The notes: generated by a model not told the origin, from the sequence alone. Shown: positions 10,001 through 19,567, counted from the first letter of the stretch. The stretch: 64,000 nt of DNA from Butyricimonas synergistica DSM 23225 (GCF_000379665.1 NZ_KB903359.1:385815-449814); one strand, 5' to 3'. Made by a program: numbers and translations.

Positions 10001-10636
10001 ATCCATCTCGGTGACGTCATTTACCATCACGATAAGATAATCCGTTTTATTCTTTTCCAGTCGCACGTGTTGTGTTTTCATACCCATGAATCTGGCTTCC
10101 AAGGTATCCACTCCCGTCACCAACTCCATGGTGAATATGCCGTCCCCGTTTGTGATCGTGCCGATCGTCGTGCCTTTCAGTAAGATCGTCACTCCCGGCA
10201 GCGGTTCGTTTTCCTCGTCGACCACTTTTCCTTTAATCATGAAAACCTTGGACTTTTCCTTTGGGGTTTCATAACGTTTGATCACCACGATTCCGTCCTG
10301 AAAATCATACGTCAACCCTTCCTTTTCCAGAACCCGCTTCAACACGCTTTCCCAGTGTTCGCTTTGGGCAACCACGGAAACCGGTTTCGCGTCTTTCAGC
10401 AGCAGCGCGTTGTACAAGAAGTTCAAACCTGTTTTCTGTTTCATCACCTCCACGAATCTCTCCATCTTTACTTCCTTCAAATCCAAGGAAATCGTGTCGG
10501 GTACGGCAGAGATCGCCTCAGCCCGAAGTCCCACTTGACTACATATCATCCCCAAAGTGCATAAGGTCAACACTTTAAAGAACCTTTTTTTATTCTTAAA
10601 AAAGTTCCTCATGTACCAATCTTCGTTTTTTTTCAT
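7052..10636 (-). CDS. SusC/RagA family TonB-dependent receptor with N-terminal STN domain
   Basis: A 1194-aa outer-membrane transporter. Order of parts: signal region (residues ~1-40), STN domain (~45-120, LDLKEVKMERFVEVMKQKTG to GIVVIKR), a carboxypeptidase-regulatory-like repeat (~132-200, IKGKVVDEENEPLPGVTI), then the TonB box/plug (DEVVVTGYQ; LQGKLPGVMVMNQSG; TAIYGVKAANGVIVITTKKG) and a 22-strand barrel ending in an aromatic residue (FSLNVSF). The STN domain is the part that contacts a FecR anti-sigma factor, which fits the fecR-like gene just upstream. It pairs with the adjacent SusD. Two Met candidates exist at the N-terminus (10636 and 10612). Confidence 0.96.
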   Translation of the reverse strand: MKKNEDWYMRNFFKNKKRFFKVLTLCTLGMICSQVGLRAEAISAVPDTISLDLKEVKMERFVEVMKQKTGLNFLYNALLLKDAKPVSVVAQSEHWESVLKRVLEKEGLTYDFQDGIVVIKRYETPKEKSKVFMIKGKVVDEENEPLPGVTILLKGTTIGTITNGDGIFTMELVTGVDTLEARFMGMKTQHVRLEKNKTDYLIVMVNDVTEMDEVVVTGYQVLKKSSMVGATSNVKAKDLILNGSQSLEQALQGKLPGVMVMNQSGLTGTRQKVRVRGTSTLIGNADPVWVVDGIIQEDPLPFNATELTNIGNEDMINEFVGGAISWLNPNDIDNITVLKDASATAIYGVKAANGVIVITTKKGERGRLAIGYSGNFSTGSKITYDKMNLMNSKQRVDFSREIYENGGLFTTQQVGYLHWALKYKLREISLEDFSREVKRLESMNTDWFDILFCNPFSHNHNVSLSGGSNRSTYRASFGFSDANNTAKGNSQRKYNGSLSISSSFWERVTASFSLSGAYIKTKGFLGTDPYAYASKTSRAIACYDEEGELSFYPLNTGGSEAFRYNYLFEKQHSGNENSTSSLNSSFNLRLTIMEGLVFSTLFGFNYTSVHGESYYSEQTNYITNLRRYEYHAIDPVTGIMRQDGSLPHGGMLTQSENRNMNYTWRNSLEYVRVLGKHGITLMIGQECRSTKIDGSTQTQYGYLPDWGKSFAAVPATENDEGQYANQYAVTSPKITDQTSNFLSFYATASYIYDNRYAFNASIRSDASNRFGQDKRTRYQPVWSVGLRWNMSREHWLDGQDLLNDVSLQVSYGYQGNAAENVGPDLITTIPSSGGIDEKTGKYVLNVKTLPAPGLTWEKTKTVNTGLDFSILHNKINLSFNYYYKRTVDMIVYKNVPYENGVTSMAINGGNMTNSGWDMAVSFVPVRTKDFVWSVGANFSKNYNKIKSTLEDKDDWKTAVSGSLNRKGYPVSGFWVFGFNGLNPENGAPDIDLSGVENEAAIRDVTQYMQYAGKLEPDFSTGINMNFRYRSLTLGTSFYLSLGAKKLLAPLYDEENFNLAVSEYNNLSKDMVKRWRKKGDEATTKIPSIPDMFKNEGIKPFGNDRYDYQLYPYEMYNYSSARVVNASYLRCNNISLSYNVPQKWIEQFAQSVSFSFVVSNPFQIVSKDYKGVDPEVAMGNQPLSKTYTFSLNVSF

Positions 10637-10709
10637 AGATTTGTCAATTAATTGTTATTTTGAGGTGGCGGACTACGAACCTGAGAAACTTGTTGCCCGT
10701 CATCTCATT

Positions 10710-11858
10710 TTATTTGAATAGTATCACGCAATTTCCATTTATCTGATACGCCAGATCGCCCGTGCGTGTCAGTGCATCCAAAAAGACATTTATATTATCG
10801 TACCGCTTCAGGTTTCCCGTGAAAGGAATGTCCTGCAAAGCGGCTTGTCGGAAAAACACGGATATGCCGTACCAGCGTTCCAATGTTTTCATGATCTCTC
10901 CTAATCTTTTCTCCTTGAAAACATACAAACCGTCTTTCCATCCCACGTATTCTTCTACATCGACAGAGCGTTTCTCCACGATTCCCGATTTAGATGTTGT
11001 CACTTGCTCCCCGGGAGTGATCACGATAGGGTGACTTTTTTCCGTGGTGAAACTTACTTTTCCTTGTACTAGAGTTGTGTAGCATACCGGGTCGGAACTA
11101 TATGCGGTCACGCCAAATTCCGTCCCTAACACGCAGACATCTCCAAAAGAAGTATTCACTATAAAAGTCCGATTCTCTTTTGTCACCTCGAAATAAGCTT
11201 CCCCTTCCAGGAATACTTCTCGTCGTTCTCCCACGAAAGCAATCGGGTACCGCAATTTTGTCCCGGCATTCAGCCACACCCGGGTTCCGTCTGCTAAGGT
11301 GATAAAACATTCCCCGCCCACGGGAACTTTTAATTCATTATATACCAATTCCTGCGTTTGTTCCTTTTGCTCGTATGAAAGACTGCCTTCCCGGTAAGCG
11401 ATGTTCACGCCATTCTTTTCTTGGATATCCAGTGTATCTTTGTCAATCTCTATCACTTGTCCGTTAGCTAGTATTAGCTCTGCTTTTTTTATTCCGGCAG
11501 GGATAATCCGGGAGGCAACCGGGGGAATAACTTCTTTTTTCCTTGTATTTTCTATCCCGATCATAATCCCTAATGCGATCATCAACACGGCTGCTGTGCT
11601 TGCCATCCAGCGAGCGAATACAAGCGTCCGACGCCGACACCCGACACTGCGTTGAAATCGCTTGAAACCTCTTTTGCCCGAATAGTTCGAATATTTGTCA
11701 AATTGTTCTTTCAGAAAAGCGGGTTTTTCCAATTCCCGGTAAATCTCTTTGAGATGTTTTTCTTCCAGCCACTGTTCCAACTCCTGCCTCTCATCACTAT
11801 TGTCTTTTAGTAATGAGTCTTTTATAATAGAAGCGTCCTCGTGAATATTCTCTTTCAT
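10710..11858 (-). CDS. FecR family anti-sigma factor
   Basis: About 382 aa if it starts at MKENIHED (11858); the frame also allows 11897. It has a cytoplasmic N-terminal region (residues 1-83), one transmembrane helix (about 84-102, WMASTAAVLMIALGIMIGI), then a periplasmic FecR domain. Typical FecR landmarks are LPVGGECFITLADGTRVWLNAGTKLRYP-like text (here VPVGGECFITLADGT), EAYFEVTKENRTFIV and VLGTEFGV. The C-terminal DUF4974-like domain (WYGISVFF..., FTGNLKRYDNINVFLDAL) would bind the SusC STN domain. It lies between the sigma factor and susC genes, the standard trans-envelope signalling order. Confidence 0.95.
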   Translation of the reverse strand: MKENIHEDASIIKDSLLKDNSDERQELEQWLEEKHLKEIYRELEKPAFLKEQFDKYSNYSGKRGFKRFQRSVGCRRRTLVFARWMASTAAVLMIALGIMIGIENTRKKEVIPPVASRIIPAGIKKAELILANGQVIEIDKDTLDIQEKNGVNIAYREGSLSYEQKEQTQELVYNELKVPVGGECFITLADGTRVWLNAGTKLRYPIAFVGERREVFLEGEAYFEVTKENRTFIVNTSFGDVCVLGTEFGVTAYSSDPVCYTTLVQGKVSFTTEKSHPIVITPGEQVTTSKSGIVEKRSVDVEEYVGWKDGLYVFKEKRLGEIMKTLERWYGISVFFRQAALQDIPFTGNLKRYDNINVFLDALTRTGDLAYQINGNCVILFK

Positions 11859-11937
11859 GACGGTCTGATCGTTTTGATTTTGTATTACTATACACAACTC
11901 CCGGATTCAGATGACAAGAAAGCCCGATTTTTTTCAA

Positions 11938-12489
11938 TTAGATCAGAAATAAATAAATAGAGTCTTGCAATTTGGAGCGTAAATTTTTGAATCCCCGGCT
12001 TTTATGGGTTTTTACCGTGTTCACGCTGATATTTAATTTTTCGGCAATCTCTTCCCATGAATATCCCTCGATACTCATTAAAATCACTTTTCTCTGTTCC
12101 GGGGGCAATGCTTCGATATGGACGTACAATTGCCGGATGACTTCTTCCCGCACCGTTATGGCGTAAACATCGTCCGCCATCGATTCGCTTTCTGCGCCAA
12201 GGGCACTTAATATGGAATCGTGAATTTTATTATTCCGGACAAAAATCAGCGTGTTGTTGTAGCAAGCCCGGTATAAATAATTCGTCAACTCCCGCATGGA
12301 AGTAAATGTTTTCGTTGACTTCCAAATGGCAATAAATACTTCTTGTACGATGTCTTCTGCATGATCCGATTCTTTCAGGATTCGATTCACGTACACGCAC
12401 AGTGCGGCATAATAATAATCGTAAAGGTTCGCCCAAGCCTTTTCTTTTTTATCATTGATTCCCGATAAAATTAAATTTTCGTCTATCAT
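11938..12489 (-). CDS. ECF sigma factor, FecI-like (sigma-70 family)
   Basis: 183 aa from the ATG at 12489; upstream codons to 12606 are open but the extra N-terminus does not look like the family. Region 2 includes YVNRILKESDHAEDIVQEVFIAIWKS (the DAED/VQE core), and region 4 is LPPEQRKVILMSIEGYSWEEIAEKLNISVNTVKTHKSRG with a clear helix-turn-helix. It heads the fecI-fecR-susC-susD-lipoprotein set and should direct its transcription when FecR is signalled by the loaded receptor. Confidence 0.94.
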   Translation of the reverse strand: MIDENLILSGINDKKEKAWANLYDYYYAALCVYVNRILKESDHAEDIVQEVFIAIWKSTKTFTSMRELTNYLYRACYNNTLIFVRNNKIHDSILSALGAESESMADDVYAITVREEVIRQLYVHIEALPPEQRKVILMSIEGYSWEEIAEKLNISVNTVKTHKSRGFKNLRSKLQDSIYLFLI

Positions 12490-12639
12490 TCCGATTATTA
12501 TAGTGTTGCACGCGAGTACATCGTGAACAACAAACTTATAAAAAAAAATTAAATTATAACATGGCTTTGGTTTCAAATCTGTTATGAATTCGGGTAAGAC
12601 AAGCATTTTCTTTTGTCGTTATCCGTGTTTTACGGCGGT

Positions 12640-12720
12640 TAACTATTGATTAACTATTGATCATGTATTGACTATCTATTGGTTAATCAATACATGATTA
12701 ATACATGAGCAATACTTGAC
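12640..12720. repeat. 11-bp periodic degenerate repeat, head-to-head
   Basis: Seven to eight consecutive 11-bp units. The first four carry an ATTGA/ATTGG core (two are identical, taactattgat at 12640-12650 and 12651-12661). The later ones carry the reverse-complement core (TCAATA, TTAATA, GCAATA). Perfect arms at 12661-12671 and 12687-12697 could form a hairpin. It lies between the fecI start and the nqr terminator. Confidence 0.75.
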
Positions 12721-12750
12721 ACGAGTAATACTGGGAGAGGATGTGGATAA

Positions 12751-12785
12751 AAAAACGGACTGAAATAAAGATTCAGTCCGTTTTT
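12751..12785. terminator. Terminator of the nqr operon
   Basis: Perfect 14-base arms (AAAAACGGACTGAA / TTCAGTCCGTTTTT) around a 7-base loop, followed by T-rich sequence in both directions. It sits 25 bp beyond the nqrF stop. Confidence 0.85.
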
Positions 12786-12809
12786 CTTTTATATGATGAT
12801 AACTTCTGC

Positions 12810-14078
12810 TTATCCTCCGAAGTTATCGTACATTACGTTTTCATCGGGTACTCCCAAATCGTACAGCATTTTGGTTACAGCCGAGATCATCATTGGAGGA
12901 CCGCAAAGATAGTATTCAATATCTTCGGGGTTTTCATGGTTCTTCAAGTAATTTTCGAAGATTACCTGGTGTACAAATCCCGGTTTATAAGCTACTCCTG
13001 CTTCATCTGCAACGGGATCGGGTCTGTCGAGAGCTAACGTCCAGTGGAAGTTGGGGTTCTCTTCTTGTATCTTGTTAAATTCGTCCACGTAAGGGGCTTC
13101 TTGCAGGGCACGGGCTCCGTACCAGAAACTTACTTTCCGATCCGTGTGCATCGTGTGGAATAAATTGAAGATATGTGAACGCATCGGAGCCATACCGGCA
13201 CCACCACCGATAAACATCATCTCGTTGTTCGTATCTCTCAGGAAAAACTCTCCATAAGGACCGGAAATGTTTACCTTATCTCCCGGCTTACGCGAGAAGA
13301 TAAAAGAAGAGCAGATACCGGGGTTCACGTTGGCAAATCCTCCGATTGCTTTATCGAATGGGGGAGTTGCGATACGAATGTTCAGCATGATAATATTGCC
13401 TTCCGCGGGGGAGTTAGCCATGGAGTAAGCACGATAAGTAGGTTCCGGGTTATGCATTTTCAGATCGAACATCTTCATGCGTTCCCAGTCAGCCCTGTAT
13501 TTTTCATCAATGTCCATATCTTTGAAATCCACGTCAAGGGCAGGTACGTCAATTTGGATATATCCACCTGATTTGAAATTCAAGTTTTCGCCTTCCGGCA
13601 ATTTTACCACGAATTCTTTCAAGAAGGTAGAAATGTTTCTATTGGAAACCACTTCACATTCCCATTTTTTGATACCGAGAACGGATTCCGGTACTTTCAT
13701 CTCGATGTTTTCCTTCACCTTCACCTGGCAAGCAAGGCGCCAGTTCTCGTGTTGTTGTTTGTAGGAGAAGAACCCGGTTTCCGTGGGGAGTATAGACCCA
13801 GCCCCAGATTCAACTTGGCAACGGCACATACCGCAAGATCCTTTTCCTCCACAAGCGGAGGGGAGGAATATTTTATTATTTCCGAGAGTGGCAAGAAGCG
13901 AGGCTCCCGGTTCGGTTACTAATTCTTTTTCGCCCTGGTTGATGCTCACCTTCACCTCTCCTTTGGGGGTCAGTTTAGCTTTCGCGAACAAGAGCATCCC
14001 CACGAGAACCAGTGTTACAAGAAGAAACACGATAATTCCCGATAGGATAATTGTTGTATCTATTAATAATAACATCAT
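12810..14078 (-). CDS. nqrF: Na+-translocating NADH:quinone reductase subunit F
   Basis: The NADH-oxidising subunit of the respiratory sodium pump; 422 aa, normal length. An N-terminal membrane anchor (residues ~5-31) is followed by a [2Fe-2S] ferredoxin domain with CGGKGSCGMCRC and a distal WRLACQV cysteine. The FAD-binding domain carries RAYSMANSPAE, the NADH-binding domain GGGAGMAPMRSH, and the C-terminus is the conserved YDNFGG. It is the last gene of the operon, after a 93-bp spacer of degenerate gattt/aaatc repeats that separates it from nqrE. Confidence 0.98.
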   Translation of the reverse strand: MMLLLIDTTIILSGIIVFLLVTLVLVGMLLFAKAKLTPKGEVKVSINQGEKELVTEPGASLLATLGNNKIFLPSACGGKGSCGMCRCQVESGAGSILPTETGFFSYKQQHENWRLACQVKVKENIEMKVPESVLGIKKWECEVVSNRNISTFLKEFVVKLPEGENLNFKSGGYIQIDVPALDVDFKDMDIDEKYRADWERMKMFDLKMHNPEPTYRAYSMANSPAEGNIIMLNIRIATPPFDKAIGGFANVNPGICSSFIFSRKPGDKVNISGPYGEFFLRDTNNEMMFIGGGAGMAPMRSHIFNLFHTMHTDRKVSFWYGARALQEAPYVDEFNKIQEENPNFHWTLALDRPDPVADEAGVAYKPGFVHQVIFENYLKNHENPEDIEYYLCGPPMMISAVTKMLYDLGVPDENVMYDNFGG

Positions 14079-14171
14079 CTTAATTTTAGATTTAATGATT
14101 ACATGATTTCGTGATTTTAGATTCTGTGATTATAATCTCCGAATCGGCAATCCGTAAATCACTGAATTCTT

Positions 14172-14792
14172 TTACAGGTTGATACCCAAGAAACTCATGA
14201 ATGAAATAGCCATCAATCCGGTCACGATAAAGGTAATACCGATACCTCTAAGCGGTGCGGGAATGTTAGAATATTTCAGTTTCTCACGTATAGCCGCGAT
14301 ACCCACGATAGCGAGTAACCAACCGATACCCGAACCTAAACCGAAAGCGGTAGCTTCCCCAATGTTAGCGTATCCTCTTTCTTGCATGAACAAAGAGGCT
14401 CCCATGATAGCACAATTTACGGCGATCAACGGAAGGAAGATTCCTAACTGGTTATAGAGTGCAGGGGCAAATTTCTCAACCACCATTTCAACCAATTGCA
14501 CGATGGCGGCAATGACTGCGATAAACATGATAAAGCTCAAGAAGCTCAAGTCGATGTTCGCGGCGCTTTCGCCCAGCAACCAGGTTAAGGCTCCAGCTTT
14601 TAGCACGAAATTATCCAAAAGATAGTTTACCGGGACAGTAATCAATAGCACGAATACAACGGCTATACCCAATCCGAATGAAGTTTTCACGGTCTTCGAT
14701 ACGGCGAGGTATGAACACATACCCAAGAAGTAAGCGAAGATCATGTTATCGATAAATACAGACCGGACAAATATATTTAATAGATTTTCCAT
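14172..14792 (-). CDS. nqrE: Na+-translocating NADH:quinone reductase subunit E
   Basis: A 206-aa integral membrane subunit with six hydrophobic segments, homologous to NqrD and to RnfA/E. The N-terminal segment [19 protein letters not shown] and the later [12 protein letters not shown] are the paired half-repeats that bear the membrane [2Fe-2S] cysteines shared with NqrD. The gene is 24 bp downstream of nqrD. Nothing is unusual. Confidence 0.97.
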   Translation of the reverse strand: MENLLNIFVRSVFIDNMIFAYFLGMCSYLAVSKTVKTSFGLGIAVVFVLLITVPVNYLLDNFVLKAGALTWLLGESAANIDLSFLSFIMFIAVIAAIVQLVEMVVEKFAPALYNQLGIFLPLIAVNCAIMGASLFMQERGYANIGEATAFGLGSGIGWLLAIVGIAAIREKLKYSNIPAPLRGIGITFIVTGLMAISFMSFLGINL

Positions 14793-14816
14793 ATCCTTAT
14801 TTCAGTTTTTAGTTCA

Positions 14817-15461
14817 CTATTTCTGTTCTATCAAATCTTTGTTCTTTGCACGGTGAACCCAGATAATCAATCCGACCAGCATCAAAGCCATCGGGGGAAG
14901 GATCATCAAACCGTTGTTCTGGTATCCCCAATCATAGAATATTTGAGGTATTACCTTGAATCCGAACAATGTTCCGGAACCTAGTAATTCACGGAAGAAT
15001 GCCACGATCACGAGAACCAGACCGTATCCCAGACCGTTGCCAATACCGTCGAGTAAAGAAGGCCACGGCTTGTTGGCTAGGGCGAAAGCCTCGATACGTC
15101 CCATGATAATACAGTTCGTGATAATCAATCCGACAAACACGGACAACTGCTTGCTCACTTCGTAAGCGTACGCTTTCAGTACTTGGTCTACGATGATTAC
15201 CAGTGCGGCAACCACTACCAATTGCACGATGATACGGATCCGGGTAGGGATTGTATTTCTCAATAGCGAAAGAATCACGTTAGAGAATGCCGTTACTGCC
15301 GTTACCGAGAGTGCCATCACGATAGCAGGCTCTAATTTGGCTGTTACGGCAAGAGCAGAACATATACCCAATATCTGTACCAAAACCGGGTTGTCTTTGC
15401 TCAAGGGACCGAGTAATAATCCCCGGTTCTTTGCTGAAAATAATGTTTCTTTATCGCTCAT
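14817..15461 (-). CDS. nqrD: Na+-translocating NADH:quinone reductase subunit D
   Basis: 214 aa from the ATG at 15461, which overlaps the nqrC stop codon as TAATG and so suggests translational coupling; an upstream in-frame ATG at 15494 would lie inside nqrC and is not favoured. It has six membrane segments, with the conserved [19 protein letters not shown] and [13 protein letters not shown] halves holding the cysteines. It works with NqrE in the membrane core of the pump. Confidence 0.96.
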   Translation of the reverse strand: MSDKETLFSAKNRGLLLGPLSKDNPVLVQILGICSALAVTAKLEPAIVMALSVTAVTAFSNVILSLLRNTIPTRIRIIVQLVVVAALVIIVDQVLKAYAYEVSKQLSVFVGLIITNCIIMGRIEAFALANKPWPSLLDGIGNGLGYGLVLVIVAFFRELLGSGTLFGFKVIPQIFYDWGYQNNGLMILPPMALMLVGLIIWVHRAKNKDLIEQK

Positions 15462-16237
15462 TACTGTATTTGTTTTAAGAATTGTTCGTAACATTTTAAA
15501 TAATCAGCAATCATCGTTTCTACGCCTTTTGACGTGATCGTTCCTCCTGAGATGGCATCCACTTCATGAGCGCCTGTCGCGTTACCGCCTTTTTTCACGG
15601 TAATTGATTTCAAGGTGGAATTATCGAAGATTGTTTTTCCGCTAAACGGTTTTTGGAATTTTGGTGTAGTTATTTCAGCTCCCAAACCGGGGGTTTCTCC
15701 CTTGTGGTCGAACAGCACGCCGTAAACGGTATTCTTGTCCTCGTTCAATGAAAGGTATCCCCAAATCGGTCCCCAAAGTCCAACCCCATAAACGGGAAGA
15801 ATGTATTTGACAGCTCCGTCGACGTCAGCCACGAACACGGGGAATTTGATCTCCGCGAGGGCTTTGGCGTCTTTTATTGATTCTGAAATCATACGTCCGT
15901 CTTTCAGTGCTTTTTGAAGTTCAGGACTATTTTTGATAGCTTTCTGAAGTTTCTTGCCTTCCGTCGGAATATCCACGTTGAAAGCGTCCCCTTCGATAGC
16001 TTCTCCTTTGTAATTCAGGATGAATTGTTTCTTGATAATTTTCTTGAACAATTCAGCCGATGTCTCGGGAGTGGAACTAATATTCACGGAACTCAGGATA
16101 TTCTGTCTTTTTTCGTTCTCTATATTCTCATCTTGAAGTGGTTTCAGTGAAAGAGATACCACGGCTAACAGAGCCGCAACCACGACAACCAAAACGATGG
16201 AATAAATAAAGGTATATGTATTTCCTTGTTTGTTCAT
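15461..16237 (-). CDS. nqrC: Na+-translocating NADH:quinone reductase subunit C
   Basis: A 258-aa subunit with one N-terminal membrane anchor (residues ~8-30) and a periplasmic FMN-binding domain. The covalent FMN attachment motif is visible as [10 protein letters not shown] near residue 227 (Thr is the phosphoester-linked residue; the usual form is SGATxTS). It also has [12 protein letters not shown] and the GLGAEIT strand typical of the FMN_bind fold. It overlaps nqrD by one base. Confidence 0.97.
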   Translation of the reverse strand: MNKQGNTYTFIYSIVLVVVVAALLAVVSLSLKPLQDENIENEKRQNILSSVNISSTPETSAELFKKIIKKQFILNYKGEAIEGDAFNVDIPTEGKKLQKAIKNSPELQKALKDGRMISESIKDAKALAEIKFPVFVADVDGAVKYILPVYGVGLWGPIWGYLSLNEDKNTVYGVLFDHKGETPGLGAEITTPKFQKPFSGKTIFDNSTLKSITVKKGGNATGAHEVDAISGGTITSKGVETMIADYLKCYEQFLKQIQ

Positions 16238-16305
16238 CTCTTTAAAGATTTAGTGATTTACGATTTATGATTTATGAATGTTTTGTAATCTGAAATCATG
16301 AAATC

Positions 16306-17460
16306 TTAAATCTGAAATTGTTTAGCTCTCTTAAGTCTGCGTTTGATATTTCCTTGAACCACGAACCAGTCGATAAGCGGGGCAAAGGTATTCATCAACA
16401 GAATAGCAAGCATCATACCTTCCGGGTAACCGGGGTTCAGTGTACGAATCAGGATTGCCATAACACCCAGGATAAATCCGTATATCCATTTTCCTCTTTC
16501 CGTTTGGGCTGAGGTTACGGGGTCAGTTGCCATAAATACGGCTCCGAAAGCAAAGCCTCCCATGATCAGATGTGAGATCGGGGTAATGGATGCGTAGGGG
16601 TTCGTTTCTGGCAACGTGTAGGCAAGTAATAAAGCCATGCAGTATCCGCCGACGAACGTGGAAAGCATGATTTTCCAGCTACCGATTCCGGTCGCGATCA
16701 ATAGAATGGCACCCAGTAAAATACAGAATGTTGAAGTTTCTCCGATAGATCCCGGTATCAATCCCCAGAACATGGAAGCCATGTCGTAGGTGGCAGGAAT
16801 TCCTTGTGAGGCTTCTGCCAGCGGGGTTGCTTGTGAGAATCCGTCAGGCATTCCGGCAATCCAGACCTTATCTCCCGAAATCATGGAAGGGTAGGAGAAG
16901 AAAAAGAATGCACGGGCTAATAAAGCCGGATTCCAAATATTCATACCGGTTCCCCCGAAGATTTCTTTACCGATAATCACGGCGAAGGCGGTAGATACTC
17001 CTACCATCCAAAGGGGTGCGTTAACCGGCATAACCATCGGGATCAATAATCCCGATACGAGGAACCCCTCGTTGATCTCGTGTCCCCTGATCTGGGCGGC
17101 GGCAAACTCTATTGCCAGACCTACCACGTAGGAAACGACGATCATGGGTAACACCCTCCAGAGCCCGTAGAAGAACATCTCGATGTAGCCCGTGTCGGCT
17201 AATGTTCCTATAGCTTTGAAATGCTGGAATCCCACGTTAAAGATACCGAACAACAGGGCGGGTACTAATGCCAGCACCACGATAATCATGGTTCTTTTCA
17301 GGTCGATAGCATCTCTGATATTACACCCAGAACTCGTCGTGCGATTGGGCACGAAAAGGAAAGACTCGAAACCTGTGAAAACGGAGTGAAGCTTTTGTAG
17401 CTTGCCGCCCTTTTCAAATTTGGGTTTCTGTTTGTCTAAATATTTGCGTAAGAAATTCAT
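16306..17460 (-). CDS. nqrB: Na+-translocating NADH:quinone reductase subunit B
   Basis: A 384-aa membrane subunit with about ten hydrophobic segments. The covalent FMN site is seen in DGFSQATPLAEA, with the Thr in the SxAT context, and the GKEIFGGTGMNIWNPALLARAF segment is diagnostic. It carries flavin and riboflavin-linked electron transfer to quinone and forms most of the sodium channel. It starts 16 bp after nqrA and is separated from nqrC by a 68-bp spacer of gattta-type repeats. Confidence 0.97.
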   Translation of the reverse strand: MNFLRKYLDKQKPKFEKGGKLQKLHSVFTGFESFLFVPNRTTSSGCNIRDAIDLKRTMIIVVLALVPALLFGIFNVGFQHFKAIGTLADTGYIEMFFYGLWRVLPMIVVSYVVGLAIEFAAAQIRGHEINEGFLVSGLLIPMVMPVNAPLWMVGVSTAFAVIIGKEIFGGTGMNIWNPALLARAFFFFSYPSMISGDKVWIAGMPDGFSQATPLAEASQGIPATYDMASMFWGLIPGSIGETSTFCILLGAILLIATGIGSWKIMLSTFVGGYCMALLLAYTLPETNPYASITPISHLIMGGFAFGAVFMATDPVTSAQTERGKWIYGFILGVMAILIRTLNPGYPEGMMLAILLMNTFAPLIDWFVVQGNIKRRLKRAKQFQI

Positions 17461-17476
17461 CTTTATAATTTATGAT

Positions 17477-18832
17477 TTAATTCAGTTCTCTAATCATTAA
17501 CTCTATACCTTGTTCCACTATCTCCTGCACGGGTGTTTTGGAGGTACAAACGAATTCACACAAAGCCATGTCTTCCGGTGCAATCTCGTACATTCCGAGC
17601 TGCTCCATTTTGTCCAGGTCTTCAGCCAATACCGCTTTCAGCAAGTACACGGGCAGAATATCCATGGGAAGCACTTTCTCGTATTGTCCGGTAACCACGA
17701 AGGCTCTTTCTTCCCCGTGGTAGTTGGCGTCCAGCGCGTATTTCTTGTTCGGGCACAGGAATGACGGGAAGGTCTTTGAAATCGAGAATTTATTGAAGCC
17801 CGGCGTTGCCCAACCTAAAAATTCATAATTATCACCTTCCGGAATGACCGTTACCATATTGTTGTAATACCCGAGGAAATTGTCTTCGCTCACTTTATAT
17901 CCCGTGAGCACGTTCCCGGATATGATACGCTGGTGTACTTGATTTTTCAAGTTGCCTTTCACGATGCATCCGATTTGGGCACCCATGATGGTCTTGAAAT
18001 AAGCGGGTTTCTCAACCTCGGAACCGGCAACCGCGATTGTTTTCCGGGCATCGAACTTGCCGCTGGTGAATATTCGTCCGATAATAGCAAGATCCATGGC
18101 GTTTACCACCCACACGATGTCTCCTTTGTTGATCGGGTTCAAGTGATGGATTTGGATACCCGCATTCCCTGCCGGATGTGGTCCGGAGAAATAGTTTATC
18201 TCCACGTTTTTCAGTTTCGTGAAGATAGAAGTGGAAGGGGTTCCAGCTCTTAAATTAAGGTTGACATTTTTCTCGCACAATTTTTTTAAGCAATCGATTC
18301 CGGCTTGAAGTGCGGAAAACTCATCTGCCAGGGTTACATCAAAATCCGGGGCAAGGGGTGCAGAATCAAATCCGGATACGAATATCGCTTTCGGCATATC
18401 TTCCGGATTAGCGATGATGTCGTACGGACGTTGCTTGATCATAGGCCAAACACCGCTGTCGAGAAGTTTCTCGATGATTTCTTTTCTTGAAAGTTGGTTC
18501 ACGTCAGCGCTTCCGAAATCCTTGTATTGGATTTGATCATCCGCTTTGATAACAACTTCCAGTAATTTTCTTCTCTCACCTCTGTTTACAGCTTCAATAG
18601 TACCGCTGACAGGTGCCGTGAATTTCACTTCGGGTCTGTATTTATTAATAAATAATACATCGCCCGCTTTCACTTGATCGCCTACCTTTACTGCAAGTCT
18701 TGGGGTAAGTAGACGGAAGTCTGTCGGTTTTAATGCATAGAGATTACATTTCTCCACGTTTCGCACCACGTTTTCCGCTTCTCCTTTTAACTTGATATCA
18801 AGGCCTTTTTTCAGTTTTATCACCTTGGACAT
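17477..18832 (-). CDS. nqrA: Na+-translocating NADH:quinone reductase subunit A
   Basis: The 451-aa soluble cytoplasmic subunit that binds ubi/menaquinone near the membrane. It begins with IKLKKGLDIKLKGEAE, as the family does, and shows GPHPAGNAGIQIHHLNPI and the VSGFDSAPLAPD segment. It is the first gene of the nqrABCDEF operon. The ~250 bp upstream are AT-rich; a TATATTTG box lies about 75 bp before the start but without a well-spaced -33, so the promoter is not settled. Confidence 0.97.
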   Translation of the reverse strand: MSKVIKLKKGLDIKLKGEAENVVRNVEKCNLYALKPTDFRLLTPRLAVKVGDQVKAGDVLFINKYRPEVKFTAPVSGTIEAVNRGERRKLLEVVIKADDQIQYKDFGSADVNQLSRKEIIEKLLDSGVWPMIKQRPYDIIANPEDMPKAIFVSGFDSAPLAPDFDVTLADEFSALQAGIDCLKKLCEKNVNLNLRAGTPSTSIFTKLKNVEINYFSGPHPAGNAGIQIHHLNPINKGDIVWVVNAMDLAIIGRIFTSGKFDARKTIAVAGSEVEKPAYFKTIMGAQIGCIVKGNLKNQVHQRIISGNVLTGYKVSEDNFLGYYNNMVTVIPEGDNYEFLGWATPGFNKFSISKTFPSFLCPNKKYALDANYHGEERAFVVTGQYEKVLPMDILPVYLLKAVLAEDLDKMEQLGMYEIAPEDMALCEFVCTSKTPVQEIVEQGIELMIRELN

Positions 18833-19079
18833 TGTTTTATTATATTTTTGATATGTAGATAATTATTTCTATTTCACCCATAAATATGGTGTTTTAAAAA
18901 TACGTGCAAATATATAATCAATTATTGAATTTATTCAGTAATTCAAAAGTTAATTCTTGCAATAGAATGCTTTTTTTAGCGCTGGATACCCAAGAAGGGG
19001 ATACCTGTTTGGCATAGTATTTGTTAGGATAGGGAGAAAAATGATTAATTGATTATATATTCAAAATAGTGATCGAGTT

Positions 19080-19508
19080 ATGAAAGGTATGATAGTATGT
19101 TGTTTAATAACAGTTCTGGCAATATCCTGTAAATCCGCCAAGGAGAGCGTATCCTTGACCGGCGTGAAATGGATTGCGGAAAGCCTGAACGGCAAAGAAA
19201 TTAAGTTCAAGGAAGCGGAGAGTGAAGTTTTCCTTACGTTTGACGGCAAGGAAAAAAGGGTATCCGGGAAAGCCGGATGCAATCGCTTTTTTGGTACCTA
19301 CGAGCGGAACGAGTCGGAATTAACTTTTAGCGGGATGGGAGCAACGAAAATGGCTTGTCCCGATATGGATGTCGAAACCTCTTTTTTCAAGGTGTTGGAG
19401 GATTCAAAGAGTTTTGTGATCAAGAATGACAAGTTAACTTTGAAAGATGCTAATAACGTGATAGCTGTTTTTAAAGCGCAAGAGGAAAAAACAGATAAAA
19501 AGAAATAG
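19080..19508 (+). CDS. META-domain (HslJ-like) lipoprotein
   Basis: 142 aa. The N-terminus is a lipoprotein signal (VLAISCKSA, lipobox Cys at residue 17). The rest is a single META domain: LTGVKWIAESLNGKEI, GKAGCNRFFGTYE and MGATKMACPDMDVETSFFKVLE are the hallmark segments, with the conserved Cys pair (GCN and MACP). HslJ-type META proteins are envelope proteins linked in some bacteria to heat shock or antibiotic tolerance; the exact role here is unknown. It is a single gene ended by a strong terminator. Confidence 0.92.
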   Translation: MKGMIVCCLITVLAISCKSAKESVSLTGVKWIAESLNGKEIKFKEAESEVFLTFDGKEKRVSGKAGCNRFFGTYERNESELTFSGMGATKMACPDMDVETSFFKVLEDSKSFVIKNDKLTLKDANNVIAVFKAQEEKTDKKK

Positions 19509-19533
19509 TTTATAGTTTGATTTTTCGTGATAG

Positions 19534-19567
19534 AAAAAGGGCTTCCCGGTACCGGGAAGCCCTTTTT
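19534..19567. terminator. Bidirectional hairpin terminator
   Basis: A near-continuous palindrome (AAAAAGGGCTTCCCGG with its complement) lies between the convergent hslJ-like gene and folC. Confidence 0.85.

Noticed and set aside
18833..19079. Rex operator upstream of nqrA
   Set aside because: I looked for a TTGTGA/TCACAA-type palindrome and found none; the promoter there is also unclear.
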